Source of the DNA: Nocardioidaceae bacterium
Lineage (GTDB): Bacteria > Actinomycetota > Actinomycetes > Propionibacteriales > Nocardioidaceae
Direction: 5' to 3'
DNA: 5,661 bases
NCBI GenBank assembly: GCA_020438665.1
Contig: JAGQUE010000131.1
Coordinates: 1 to 5,661 of the forward strand
Below the pieces are notes generated by a model. That model saw nothing but the letters and a program-made list of their open reading frames with translations. It had not been told where the DNA came from and did no database searches. The position numbers and the translations under genes were made by a program. Shown one piece after another: positions 1-5,289 of the stretch. Positions within the stretch are counted from its first letter, which is position 1. The number at the start of each line of letters is the position of its first letter.

Positions 1-569
1 GCGTCGATGGCGGGGAGGGCGGCGCGGAGCGGGGTCGCGAAGCGCTCCACCCGCCGTACGACGAGCGCGGCGAGCTCGGTCTCGAACGGAGCGCCCGGCT
101 CGAACGGCGGTTCGTCCGGAAGCATCGCGAGAGTCCGGAATGCCGGATCGCCGGGAATCTCCGCCAACGCCGCCAAGGCCTCGAGCACGGGATCGATGAG
201 GCCGGGCGCGAGCTGCGGTGAGGTGCCGTCGGCCCGCCACAGCGGCTCTCCCGCCAGGTGGAGCTCGATGGTCACCGGGGTGCCATCGACATCACGAAGG
301 TCGAGGATCCTGGGCATCGCAACGGTGGCGGTGCTCGGCCGACGAGCATGCACCGCGTCGTGGAACTCGCGCAACCTGAGCAGATCGGCCATGTTGCGGC
401 CGGACCAGACCTTGGCCACCGTGCCGTCGCCGAGGTCCACGACGGTGCCTTCCATCCCAGAGCCGAGCACCTCCCGATGGCGCAGCCCAGCGCGTCGGAG
501 CACCTCCAACGCCTGAAACGGGTCCCCTGGCACGCTGGCAGGCTCGCACAGGCCGGGGCATCCCCGCAC
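1..569 (-). CDS. Aminoglycoside phosphotransferase (APH)-fold kinase, N-terminal part
   Basis: This is a partial gene. It reads leftward, has no stop before the window edge, and shows about 189 residues. The N-lobe signature is clear: a glycine-rich loop LGSGMEGTV at about residues 35-43, then DLGDGTVAKVW with the likely ATP-contacting Lys at about 53. A conserved-looking segment PVTIELHLAGEPLW follows near residues 96-109, where the hinge of APH-like kinases lies. The catalytic loop (HxDxxxxN in this family) would fall beyond the left edge, so activity cannot be judged. The family phosphorylates small-molecule hydroxyls such as antibiotics, sugars, choline or homoserine; the substrate here is unknown. 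I chose the GTG at 569 because GGAG lies 4 nt upstream, although that spacing is short. GTG at 533 would give a more usual N-terminus about 22 residues before the loop. The gene starts 32 bp after the end of the sulfatase-like remnant on the same strand. Family assignment is fairly secure, resistance function is not implied. Confidence 0.75.
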   Translation of the reverse strand, partial: MRGCPGLCEPASVPGDPFQALEVLRRAGLRHREVLGSGMEGTVVDLGDGTVAKVWSGRNMADLLRLREFHDAVHARRPSTATVAMPRILDLRDVDGTPVTIELHLAGEPLWRADGTSPQLAPGLIDPVLEALAALAEIPGDPAFRTLAMLPDEPPFEPGAPFETELAALVVRRVERFATPLRAALPAID

Positions 570-600
570 ACCGCTCCACCAAAGGGCTCCCGGTGGCGGT

Positions 601-798
601 TCAGGCCCGCTTCATCGCCCGGATGTGCCGTCGGAGCTTGCGAGGCAGCTCGGCGGCGATGAGGGGCTCCCGCTCTGCCAGGTTCCTACGTTCGCCTCGA
701 TCGGCAGCGAGGTTGTCGAGCCCGATCTTTCCCGTCCTGAGTCGCTTGATGAGCTTGTAGTCGCCGGAGCGGATGGCCGCGGCCTGGGCCCGCCGGTC
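601..798 (-). pseudogene. Sulfatase C-terminal remnant without start codon
   Basis: The minus-strand frame ending at the TGA at 603-601 encodes a stretch that resembles the C-terminal end of alkaline-phosphatase-fold sulfatases. It has AAIRSGDYKLIK, then a short linker, then LDNLAADRGERRNLA, then a basic helix with PRKLRRHIRAMKRA. In sulfatases this block is the small C-terminal subdomain (AIR-GDYKLI, then L-NL--D-GE--NLA). The frame is closed upstream by a TGA at 945-943, and I find no ATG, GTG or TTG between that stop and the conserved block. The residues between about 840 and 800 look unrelated to sulfatases. The formylglycine motif (C/S-x-P-x-R) and metal-binding residues are absent, so the fragment cannot be an active sulfatase. 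It sits directly after the hydrolase stop codon and before the APH-fold gene, all on one strand. It is most likely the tail of a gene whose main part was lost by rearrangement. The recognition rests on a short motif block. Confidence 0.6.
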
Positions 799-841
799 CG
801 CATGGGGACCTCGCAGAAGCGGACCTGATTGGCGGCGGCGG

Positions 842-2419
842 TCATGACCGGCCGTTCTGGGCCAGAACCGTGTTGACCATGTAGTCGACGAACTCGTCGG
901 GTTGTTCCCACAGTGGTCGATGTCCGGAATGGTCGAGGATGATCACGTCCTTGGTCGGCGCGTCGAGCATCGAGTACCACTCACGGAACGGCTCGGCGCG
1001 GCCGCGGGCCTCGTGCGCTCCTTGCACGAAGTACATCGGGATTCGCAGGCTGGTCGCAGTCGTTCGGAAGTCGATGTCCTGGAGCTGGGGATAGAGCGCA
1101 GCGAAGGTGTCCATGAACGCGCCGAGGACGTGGACCTGGTCGATGAGGGCGTACTCCTGGACGAGGAGGTTCTCAGACATCTGCCCGGCGCCCTCGGAGT
1201 TGCCGCTGTGGTCGTAGGGGTAGACATCAGCCTCATGCGACAGGGCCGTCTCGTAGGGGAACATCGAGTCGTAGGGCGGTGGTCCCGCTTGTTCGAGCTG
1301 TCGGGCGAGGTCGCCTGCGCCGGTTCGGGTCGCCCAGGCCAGGGTGTCGTCATAGAAGATGCGGTCGGTTTCACGTTGGCTGACCATCTGACCGGCACCG
1401 ATGAACGCACGGTAGAGCTCTGGCCTCTCCTGCACGGCGAGGACGCCGAGCGTCGTACCCCAGGACTGCCCCAGCAGATAGATGTCCTCGGTGTCGAACC
1501 GTGCTCGCAGGTAGTTGGTGACAGCGATGGTGTCCGAGATGTAGCCCGGCAGGGTCACGCTGTCGGTGGGGTCAAGCTCGTCGTACGACGTCCCTGCTCC
1601 ACGCTGGTCCCAGGTGGCGACGGTGAAGTGCTCCTCGAGGCCCGACAGATGGCGGCGCATCGCCCCGAGCTCAGAGCCTCCGGGTCCTCCGGCAAGGAAG
1701 AGCAGCACGGGGTTCTCGGTGCTCGCCCCCCGGATCATCAGGCCGAGCTCGTGGCCGTCGACGTCGACCGTGGTCAGCTCGGCCACCGATCCCGAGATGG
1801 GCTTCCCGTCCGGGCCGGTGATCGGGGCCGTCGTCGCGGGTCGGGCCAGTCCCACCATCAGCACGCCGAGGGCGAGGGCGACGAAGGCCGCCCCGGCGCG
1901 TCGGACGGCTCGTGCCGAGCGACCCGACGTGTCCGGCGGGACGGCGGTCCACGCGCGGGTGAGGCCGGCGCCCACCGCCGCCCCGAGCGCCATCGGCAGG
2001 AGGGACACCAAGGCGTGGAAGCCCCGGCCGGTGATCAGGGCGATCGTCCCGTAGAAGCTGGCGTGGATGCCGTCGACCATGGGGCCGTCGACGCGTAGCC
2101 GGGTCAGCTCGAGTGCGGCGGCGAAAGCTGCCGGCGCCAGGAGCATCGCCCAGCGGCTGCGCAGGACGATCCCCGCGCCCAACCCGACGGCGAGGCTGAG
2201 AATGATCGACCAGATCGCCGCGCCCGAAGTCAGCGGTCCACGCGGGGTCCATATGCCGGCCGCCACCCCCCAGGCCGCGGCGAGCCCGGCGGCCGTCACC
2301 GCGGCCGTGCCGGCGTGGCCCCGCACGTGTGGGTGCCTTCGGGGATTGCAAGGAGAGTCGGGAGGCGAGGCCGTCCGGCGCAGGCTGGTCCGGGGCTCGT
2401 CGTCGAAATGCGTGCTCAT
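842..2419 (-). CDS. Membrane-anchored alpha/beta hydrolase, S33 (proline iminopeptidase-like)
   Basis: This 525-residue protein has two parts. Residues 1-35 are polar and probably cytoplasmic. Residues about 38-192 hold roughly five hydrophobic segments (near 38-58, 66-86, 90-105, 122-152 and 175-192). Residues about 205-520 form an alpha/beta-hydrolase domain. Motifs follow the S33/proline-iminopeptidase order: oxyanion loop GGPGG (244-248), WDQRGAGTS (270-278), nucleophile elbow GQSWG with Ser319, and HSGHRPLWEQP with His500. The acid position after the penultimate strand reads GAHEARG, so Glu470 probably replaces the usual Asp. The family hydrolyses N-terminal proline peptides, other amides or esters; the substrate is not predictable. 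With five membrane passes and a cytoplasmic N-terminus the catalytic domain would face outward, but the pass count is uncertain. The ATG at 2419 is preferred over an upstream in-frame start at 2611 because a perfect AGGAG lies 7 nt before it and the upstream extension would cover the divergent promoter. It is divergent to the kinase operon. Confidence 0.88.
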   Translation of the reverse strand: MSTHFDDEPRTSLRRTASPPDSPCNPRRHPHVRGHAGTAAVTAAGLAAAWGVAAGIWTPRGPLTSGAAIWSIILSLAVGLGAGIVLRSRWAMLLAPAAFAAALELTRLRVDGPMVDGIHASFYGTIALITGRGFHALVSLLPMALGAAVGAGLTRAWTAVPPDTSGRSARAVRRAGAAFVALALGVLMVGLARPATTAPITGPDGKPISGSVAELTTVDVDGHELGLMIRGASTENPVLLFLAGGPGGSELGAMRRHLSGLEEHFTVATWDQRGAGTSYDELDPTDSVTLPGYISDTIAVTNYLRARFDTEDIYLLGQSWGTTLGVLAVQERPELYRAFIGAGQMVSQRETDRIFYDDTLAWATRTGAGDLARQLEQAGPPPYDSMFPYETALSHEADVYPYDHSGNSEGAGQMSENLLVQEYALIDQVHVLGAFMDTFAALYPQLQDIDFRTTATSLRIPMYFVQGAHEARGRAEPFREWYSMLDAPTKDVIILDHSGHRPLWEQPDEFVDYMVNTVLAQNGRS

Positions 2420-2426
2420 GGTGTTG

Positions 2427-2431
2427 CTCCT
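2427..2431 (-). promoter_or_regulatory. Ribosome binding site of the membrane hydrolase
   Basis: The minus strand reads AGGAG here, 7 nt before the ATG at 2419. It is the best Shine-Dalgarno sequence in the window and fixes the hydrolase start, excluding the 64-residue upstream extension. Confidence 0.8.
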
Positions 2432-2440
2432 GGTTTCTGA

Positions 2441-2455
2441 CGTGGTGCCACCACG
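2441..2455. promoter_or_regulatory. Perfect 15-nt palindrome in hydrolase leader
   Basis: The sequence CGTGGTG-C-CACCACG is a perfect inverted repeat with 7-bp arms and one central base. It lies 9 bp upstream of the hydrolase ribosome binding site on the minus strand. A one-base loop cannot form as a hairpin without opening base pairs, so a dimer-binding operator is the likelier reading, but a small RNA stem in the leader is possible. No binding protein can be named. Confidence 0.45.
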
Positions 2456-2479
2456 CTCGTCGGCTTGGCGGCCCCTGTC

Positions 2480-2488
2480 GTCCCCCTG
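2480..2488 (-). repeat. CAGGGGGAC copy 1 (inverted)
   Basis: The minus strand carries CAGGGGGAC, identical to the plus-strand copies at 2509-2517 and 2533-2541. It is inverted relative to them, with a 20-bp gap to the nearest copy. It lies on the hydrolase side of the divergent spacer, about 60 bp before the hydrolase start, where a regulator could act on that promoter. A role as a binding site is inferred from the repetition. Confidence 0.5.
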
Positions 2489-2495
2489 GGCGCTC

Positions 2496-2518
2496 GGTCC
2501 CTCCTCTGCAGGGGGACC
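2496..2518. promoter_or_regulatory. Operator-like imperfect dyad with CAGGGGGAC copy 2
   Basis: This 23-bp dyad has a left arm GGTCCCTC and a right arm GGGGGACC, pairing over eight positions with one T/G mismatch around a 7-nt centre TCTCTGCA-like segment. Its right half contains CAGGGGGAC at 2509-2517. A very similar dyad follows at 2524-2541, which makes two tandem sites between the divergent genes. It is a candidate binding site for the neighbouring LuxR-type response regulator, since such regulators often act as dimers on paired sites. No consensus from a known regulator is claimed. Confidence 0.5.
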
Positions 2519-2523
2519 CGACG

Positions 2524-2541
2524 GTCCTCCCACAGGGGGAC
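2524..2541. promoter_or_regulatory. Operator-like imperfect dyad with CAGGGGGAC copy 3
   Basis: Left arm GTCCTCC and right arm GGGGGAC pair around CACA, with one T/G mismatch. The right half again contains CAGGGGGAC (2533-2541), in direct repeat with copy 2 at a 24-bp offset, and the left part TCCTC is also shared with the previous site. Its right edge touches the expected -35 region of the proposed kinase promoter, so a bound regulator could act on that promoter either as activator or repressor. Confidence 0.5.
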
Positions 2542-2562
2542 GCAGAGCAGGAGTGGCGGCGG

Positions 2563-2568
2563 TACGGT
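2563..2568 (+). promoter_or_regulatory. Candidate -10 element of the kinase operon
   Basis: TACGGT fits the actinobacterial -10 pattern TAnnnT and ends 6 nt before the GTG at 2575. That spacing would put transcription start at the GTG itself and give a leaderless message, which is common in actinobacteria. No good -35 hexamer is seen about 17 bp upstream, and the operator-like repeats occupy that place. This is motif-based only. Confidence 0.4.
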
Positions 2569-2574
2569 CGGAAG

Positions 2575-3789
2575 GTGAGCGGCTGGGCCCGTGCCGACTG
2601 GAGTCACCCAAGGAATCTGGGGTGGCTCGCTGTCGATGCCGTGGTCGCCGTCTTGTTCACGTGGATCACGGTCGTGTCGCTGCGCAGCGATGCCTATGTG
2701 GCCCAGTACGGCGCGGTCGAAGGAGCGAGCTGGCTGCTCGCCTTGAGTCCCAACGTCCTGCTGCTCGTGAGACGGCGCCTCCCGGTGATCACGCTGGGTG
2801 TGGCCACCCTGCTGTACCTCGTCGCCAGCGTCACTCACGGAGACAGCAACGCCCCGCTCGCCATTCCGTTCTTCGCCTATTCAGTGGGACTGACCCGGCC
2901 CCCACGCGTCTCCGCCACAATCGTGGGTCTTGCTGCTCTGGCCCTGTCCACCGCGACGTTCTATGGGCCAGGTGACCCCGATGCCCTCGTCATCGTCGTG
3001 TGGTTCTTGTTGTTCGGGATCGGGTGGGGGGTTGGCCTCACCATCCGCCAGAACCAGGTTCGGGCGGCACGCCTGGCCCTGGCGGTCGACGACCTCGAAG
3101 CGCAGCAGGCCCAGATCGCGGCCGGCGCCGCCGCCGACGAGCGGGCGCGGATCGCCCGCGAGCTGCATGACGCCGTCGGCCACGCCGTCAACGTCATAGT
3201 CCTGCAAGCCGGGGCAGCGCGGCTGTCCCATGACCCCGACAAGGCCTTCGATGCGCTCCGGGAGATCGAGGGTCTCGGCCGCAGCGCCCTGAGCGATCTG
3301 GACCACATGCTCGGTCTACTCGACGACAGCGACGCCCCCAGGCGTGACCCGGCCAAGACCAGCGCCGACATCGCAACCATGGTCGCGGAGCTGCGGTCCG
3401 CCGGCGCGGACATCACCCTGCACGACGACAGCCCCGCCCTGGTGGGCCGTCACGTCGGAGCCGCGGCGTACCGGATCGTCCAAGAGGCCCTGACCAACGC
3501 GCTCAAGCACGCCGGCCCCGCGCACATCGACGTCACCGTCTCCTGCCTACCGACCCAGCTGCGCATCCTCGTCATCGATGACGGCCGAGCCGTGCCGGGC
3601 GACCACCCGATTCGCGGAGGACGCGGGATCGCCGGCATGGCCGAGCGAGCCCACGTCCTCGGTGGGCGACTCACCGCCGGCCCGGCCCCGGGCGGAGGGT
3701 TCCGCGTCGAGGCGGTCCTGCCGCTGACGACGCAGGACCGGCAGGCCACACCAGGGCCCGTTCTGCAGCACGAGGACGTGGGGCGATGA
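2575..3789 (+). CDS. Two-component sensor histidine kinase, DesK/NarX type (HisKA_3)
   Basis: This 404-residue membrane kinase autophosphorylates on His and passes the phosphate to the regulator encoded next. Residues 16-155 hold about five to six hydrophobic segments (near 16-35, 52-66, 69-86, 92-106, 113-130, 137-156) with only short loops and no large extracellular domain. A short linker helix (about 160-183) leads to the HisKA_3 dimerisation region: ERARIARELHDAVGH, with His198 as phosphoacceptor. The HATPase domain spans about 290-385, with the N box YRIVQEALTNALKHA (Asn308), DDGR near 335-338, GGRGIAGMAERA (348-359) and a GGGF loop. GTG at 2575 is preferred. An upstream in-frame ATG at 2329 would add 82 residues of low-complexity Cys/Trp/Arg-rich sequence, running into the divergent hydrolase gene. 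No proper ribosome site precedes the GTG; a leaderless start fits better. The stop overlaps the regulator start as ATGA, indicating translational coupling. The signal is unknown. Confidence 0.92.
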   Translation: MSGWARADWSHPRNLGWLAVDAVVAVLFTWITVVSLRSDAYVAQYGAVEGASWLLALSPNVLLLVRRRLPVITLGVATLLYLVASVTHGDSNAPLAIPFFAYSVGLTRPPRVSATIVGLAALALSTATFYGPGDPDALVIVVWFLLFGIGWGVGLTIRQNQVRAARLALAVDDLEAQQAQIAAGAAADERARIARELHDAVGHAVNVIVLQAGAARLSHDPDKAFDALREIEGLGRSALSDLDHMLGLLDDSDAPRRDPAKTSADIATMVAELRSAGADITLHDDSPALVGRHVGAAAYRIVQEALTNALKHAGPAHIDVTVSCLPTQLRILVIDDGRAVPGDHPIRGGRGIAGMAERAHVLGGRLTAGPAPGGGFRVEAVLPLTTQDRQATPGPVLQHEDVGR

Positions 3790-4478
3790 CGATCAGCGTT
3801 CTGGTCGTCGATGACGACACCCTCGTCCGGGCCGGGCTCCGGCTGATGATCGAGACCCAGGACGACCTCGTCGTGGCCGCCGAGGCGGCGACGGGCGACG
3901 AGGCCGTCGATCTGGCACGCGCGCTCCGGCCAGACGTCGTGCTCATGGACATCCGCATGCCTGGCACCGACGGGATCGAGGCCACCCGGCGGATCACCGA
4001 TTCCGTGCACGTCGATGGGGCCCCGCCTCCCCGCGTCGTCATTCTGACCACGTTCGAGATCGACCAGTACGTCTTTGACGCCGTACGCGCGGGGGCCAGC
4101 GGCTTCTTGCTCAAGCGCACCCCTCCAGAGGACCTGCTGGAAGGGATTCGCACCATCGCCGAGGGAGATGCACTGCTCTCACCGTCCGTCACACGCCGCC
4201 TCATGAGTGAGTTCGCCAGGGCCACGGTAGGCAGGCCGGCCACCGACATCAGCAACCGAGAGCTGAACCGGCTGACAGACCGGGAGCGTGAGGTCCTCAT
4301 CCACATCGGCCACGGCCTGGCCAACCGCGAGATCGCCCAGCAGCTGCACCTGGGCGAGAGCACCGTCAAGACCCACGTCAAGCGGATCCTGATGAAGCTG
4401 GCACTTCGCGACCGGGTCCATGCGGTCGTGTACGCCTACGAGACAGGACTGCTGGCACCCCGCACCCCGGGCGACTGA
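3786..4478 (+). CDS. NarL/LuxR-family response regulator
   Basis: This 230-residue regulator is of normal length for the family. The receiver domain (residues 1-120) has the acidic pair Asp10/Asp11, phosphoacceptor Asp55 in VVLMDIRMPG, Thr88 in VVILTTF and the conserved Lys110 in GFLLKRTPPEDLL. After a linker, a LuxR-type helix-turn-helix occupies about 160-225, with LTDREREVL, then ANREIAQQLHLGESTVKTHVKRIL including the recognition helix. All key phosphorylation residues are present, so it should be active as a phospho-switched DNA-binding protein. The ATG overlaps the kinase stop by 4 bp, and the two are almost certainly a cognate pair. Candidate targets are the repeated CAGGGGGAC sites upstream of the kinase, which would mean autoregulation and control of the divergent hydrolase. 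That link is inferred. Confidence 0.95.
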   Translation: MTISVLVVDDDTLVRAGLRLMIETQDDLVVAAEAATGDEAVDLARALRPDVVLMDIRMPGTDGIEATRRITDSVHVDGAPPPRVVILTTFEIDQYVFDAVRAGASGFLLKRTPPEDLLEGIRTIAEGDALLSPSVTRRLMSEFARATVGRPATDISNRELNRLTDREREVLIHIGHGLANREIAQQLHLGESTVKTHVKRILMKLALRDRVHAVVYAYETGLLAPRTPGD

Positions 4479-4492
4479 CTATCACGCCGGTG

Positions 4493-4508
4493 CCGCTTCT
4501 CTCAGCGG
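4493..4508. other. Small inverted repeat after the regulator gene
   Basis: CCGCT and AGCGG pair across a TCTCTC loop in the 89-bp gap between the regulator stop and the next gene. The 5-bp stem has no following T tract, so it is weak as a terminator and read-through into the downstream gene is plausible. Nothing else recognisable, including no clear promoter, was found in the gap. Confidence 0.2.
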
Positions 4509-4567
4509 TCAACCGGGACTCGGCCACCTTCTTCGATCGTGGGAGGGGTGGGTGGCAGGCTCTTGGC

Positions 4568-5251
4568 ATGACGCGTGACGAGGTTGGGAACGAGGGCCCG
4601 GGTCGGATGGGTGGCACGCCCGAGCGGCCAGCACGCTTCTTCGACACCCCTGAGGAGTTCGGTGCCTGGCTGGCGCTGCACCACGACACCGCCACCGAGT
4701 TGTGGATGGGGTTGAACAAGAAGCACGTCCCTGATCGCGGCCTGACGTGGGAGCAGGCGGTGCCAGAGGCTCTTTGTTGGGGGTGGATCGACTCGCTGGC
4801 CCAGCGCATCGACGACGACACCCGGCGGCAGCGGTGGACCCCGCGCAAGAAGACCTCCCGCTGGAGCAAGGTCAACCTCGACCTTGTCGAGAGGTTGCGC
4901 GCCGAAGGGCGGATGCAACCCAGCGGGTTGGCGATCTGGGAGCAGCGGCGTCGCGATGAGGTGGGCTACAGCTATCGAGACCTGGAGGCAGGGCTCCCCG
5001 AGCCCTACGCCACTCGACTGGCTGCCTCTCCCGCGGCCGCCGCCTTCTGGGAGGCATCGACCGGGTCCTACCGCAGGGTCTGCACCGTGTGGGTGATCTC
5101 GGCCAAGCAGCAGTCCACCCGCGATCGACGGATGGCCCAGCTGATCGAGTGCTGCGCCGCCGGCGAGCTCGTCCCGAACCAGGGCTACGGCGAGGTGCCG
5201 AGATGGGTGCAGCGCGCTGCCGCGGCCGCCCAGGCAGCGCGGCGGTCCTGA
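4568..5251 (+). CDS. YdeI/OmpD-associated (OmdA) family protein
   Basis: This 227-residue soluble protein (no signal peptide or membrane segment) fits the YdeI/OmpD-associated, so-called bacteriocin-protection family. Recognisable blocks are PARFFDTPEEFGAWL (21-35), TATELWMGLNKK (41-52), TWEQAVPEALCWGWIDSL (60-77), RWTPRKKTSRWSKVN (89-103), GRMQPSGLAIWE (114-125), and the C-terminal OmdA part around FWEASTGSYRRVCTVWVISAKQQSTRDRR (160-188). The biochemical role of the family is not established; the name comes from a few enterobacterial observations. ATG at 4568 is chosen with a weak AGG 8 nt upstream. ATG at 4607 would give a shorter protein starting just before the first conserved block and is also possible, while the in-frame ATG at 4490 adds 26 unconserved residues. 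It follows the regulator by 89 bp without a strong terminator, so co-transcription is possible, but the family is common next to many unrelated genes. Confidence 0.85.
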   Translation: MTRDEVGNEGPGRMGGTPERPARFFDTPEEFGAWLALHHDTATELWMGLNKKHVPDRGLTWEQAVPEALCWGWIDSLAQRIDDDTRRQRWTPRKKTSRWSKVNLDLVERLRAEGRMQPSGLAIWEQRRRDEVGYSYRDLEAGLPEPYATRLAASPAAAAFWEASTGSYRRVCTVWVISAKQQSTRDRRMAQLIECCAAGELVPNQGYGEVPRWVQRAAAAAQAARRS

Positions 5252-5266
5252 CCCACGACGCGGGTC
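5250..5266. terminator. Weak stem-loop at the OmdA-family stop codon
   Basis: GACCC and GGGTC pair across ACGACGC, overlapping the TGA of the upstream gene. It lies where two convergent genes meet. The stem is only 5 bp and there is no T tract, so terminator function is uncertain. Confidence 0.2.
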
Positions 5267-5289
5267 GCGGCCAAGGCCCCGACCGGTGA

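Noticed and set aside
7..662. Two plus-strand open frames at the left end (7-516 and 258-662)
   Set aside because: They lie opposite the APH-fold kinase, and their Ser/Arg- and Pro/Ala-rich translations have no recognisable motif. The minus-strand frame carries the glycine loop and Lys of a kinase N-lobe.
612..980. 122-residue minus-strand frame across the hydrolase end
   Set aside because: It begins inside the hydrolase gene and becomes Ser/Pro-rich low-complexity. The alternative frame over 601-798 gives the sulfatase-like block instead.
902..2098. 398-residue open frame on the plus strand opposite the hydrolase
   Set aside because: It is antisense to a well-supported gene with catalytic motifs. 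Its translation is a Val/Gly/Arg/Asp-rich string without family features, as expected from G/C-biased third positions read on the other strand.
2329..2574. Upstream extension of the kinase from ATG 2329
   Set aside because: It would overlap the divergent hydrolase gene and cross the repeat-rich spacer. The added residues are Cys/Trp/Arg-rich with no kinase feature.
2420..2611. Upstream extension of the hydrolase to 2611
   Set aside because: The added 64 residues are Pro/Ser/Gly/Arg-rich and lie over the divergent promoter. A perfect AGGAG at 2427-2431 supports ATG 2419.
5035..5230. GCGGCCGC-like palindromes near 5035 and 5220
   Set aside because: They are Ala-codon runs in a GC-rich gene and are explained by coding sequence.
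4502..5289. Long minus-strand frame continuing from the right-edge membrane protein
   Set aside because: After about 5316 the sequence becomes Gly/Arg/Pro-rich and lies antisense to the whole OmdA-family gene. Only the part to the right has a membrane-protein pattern.
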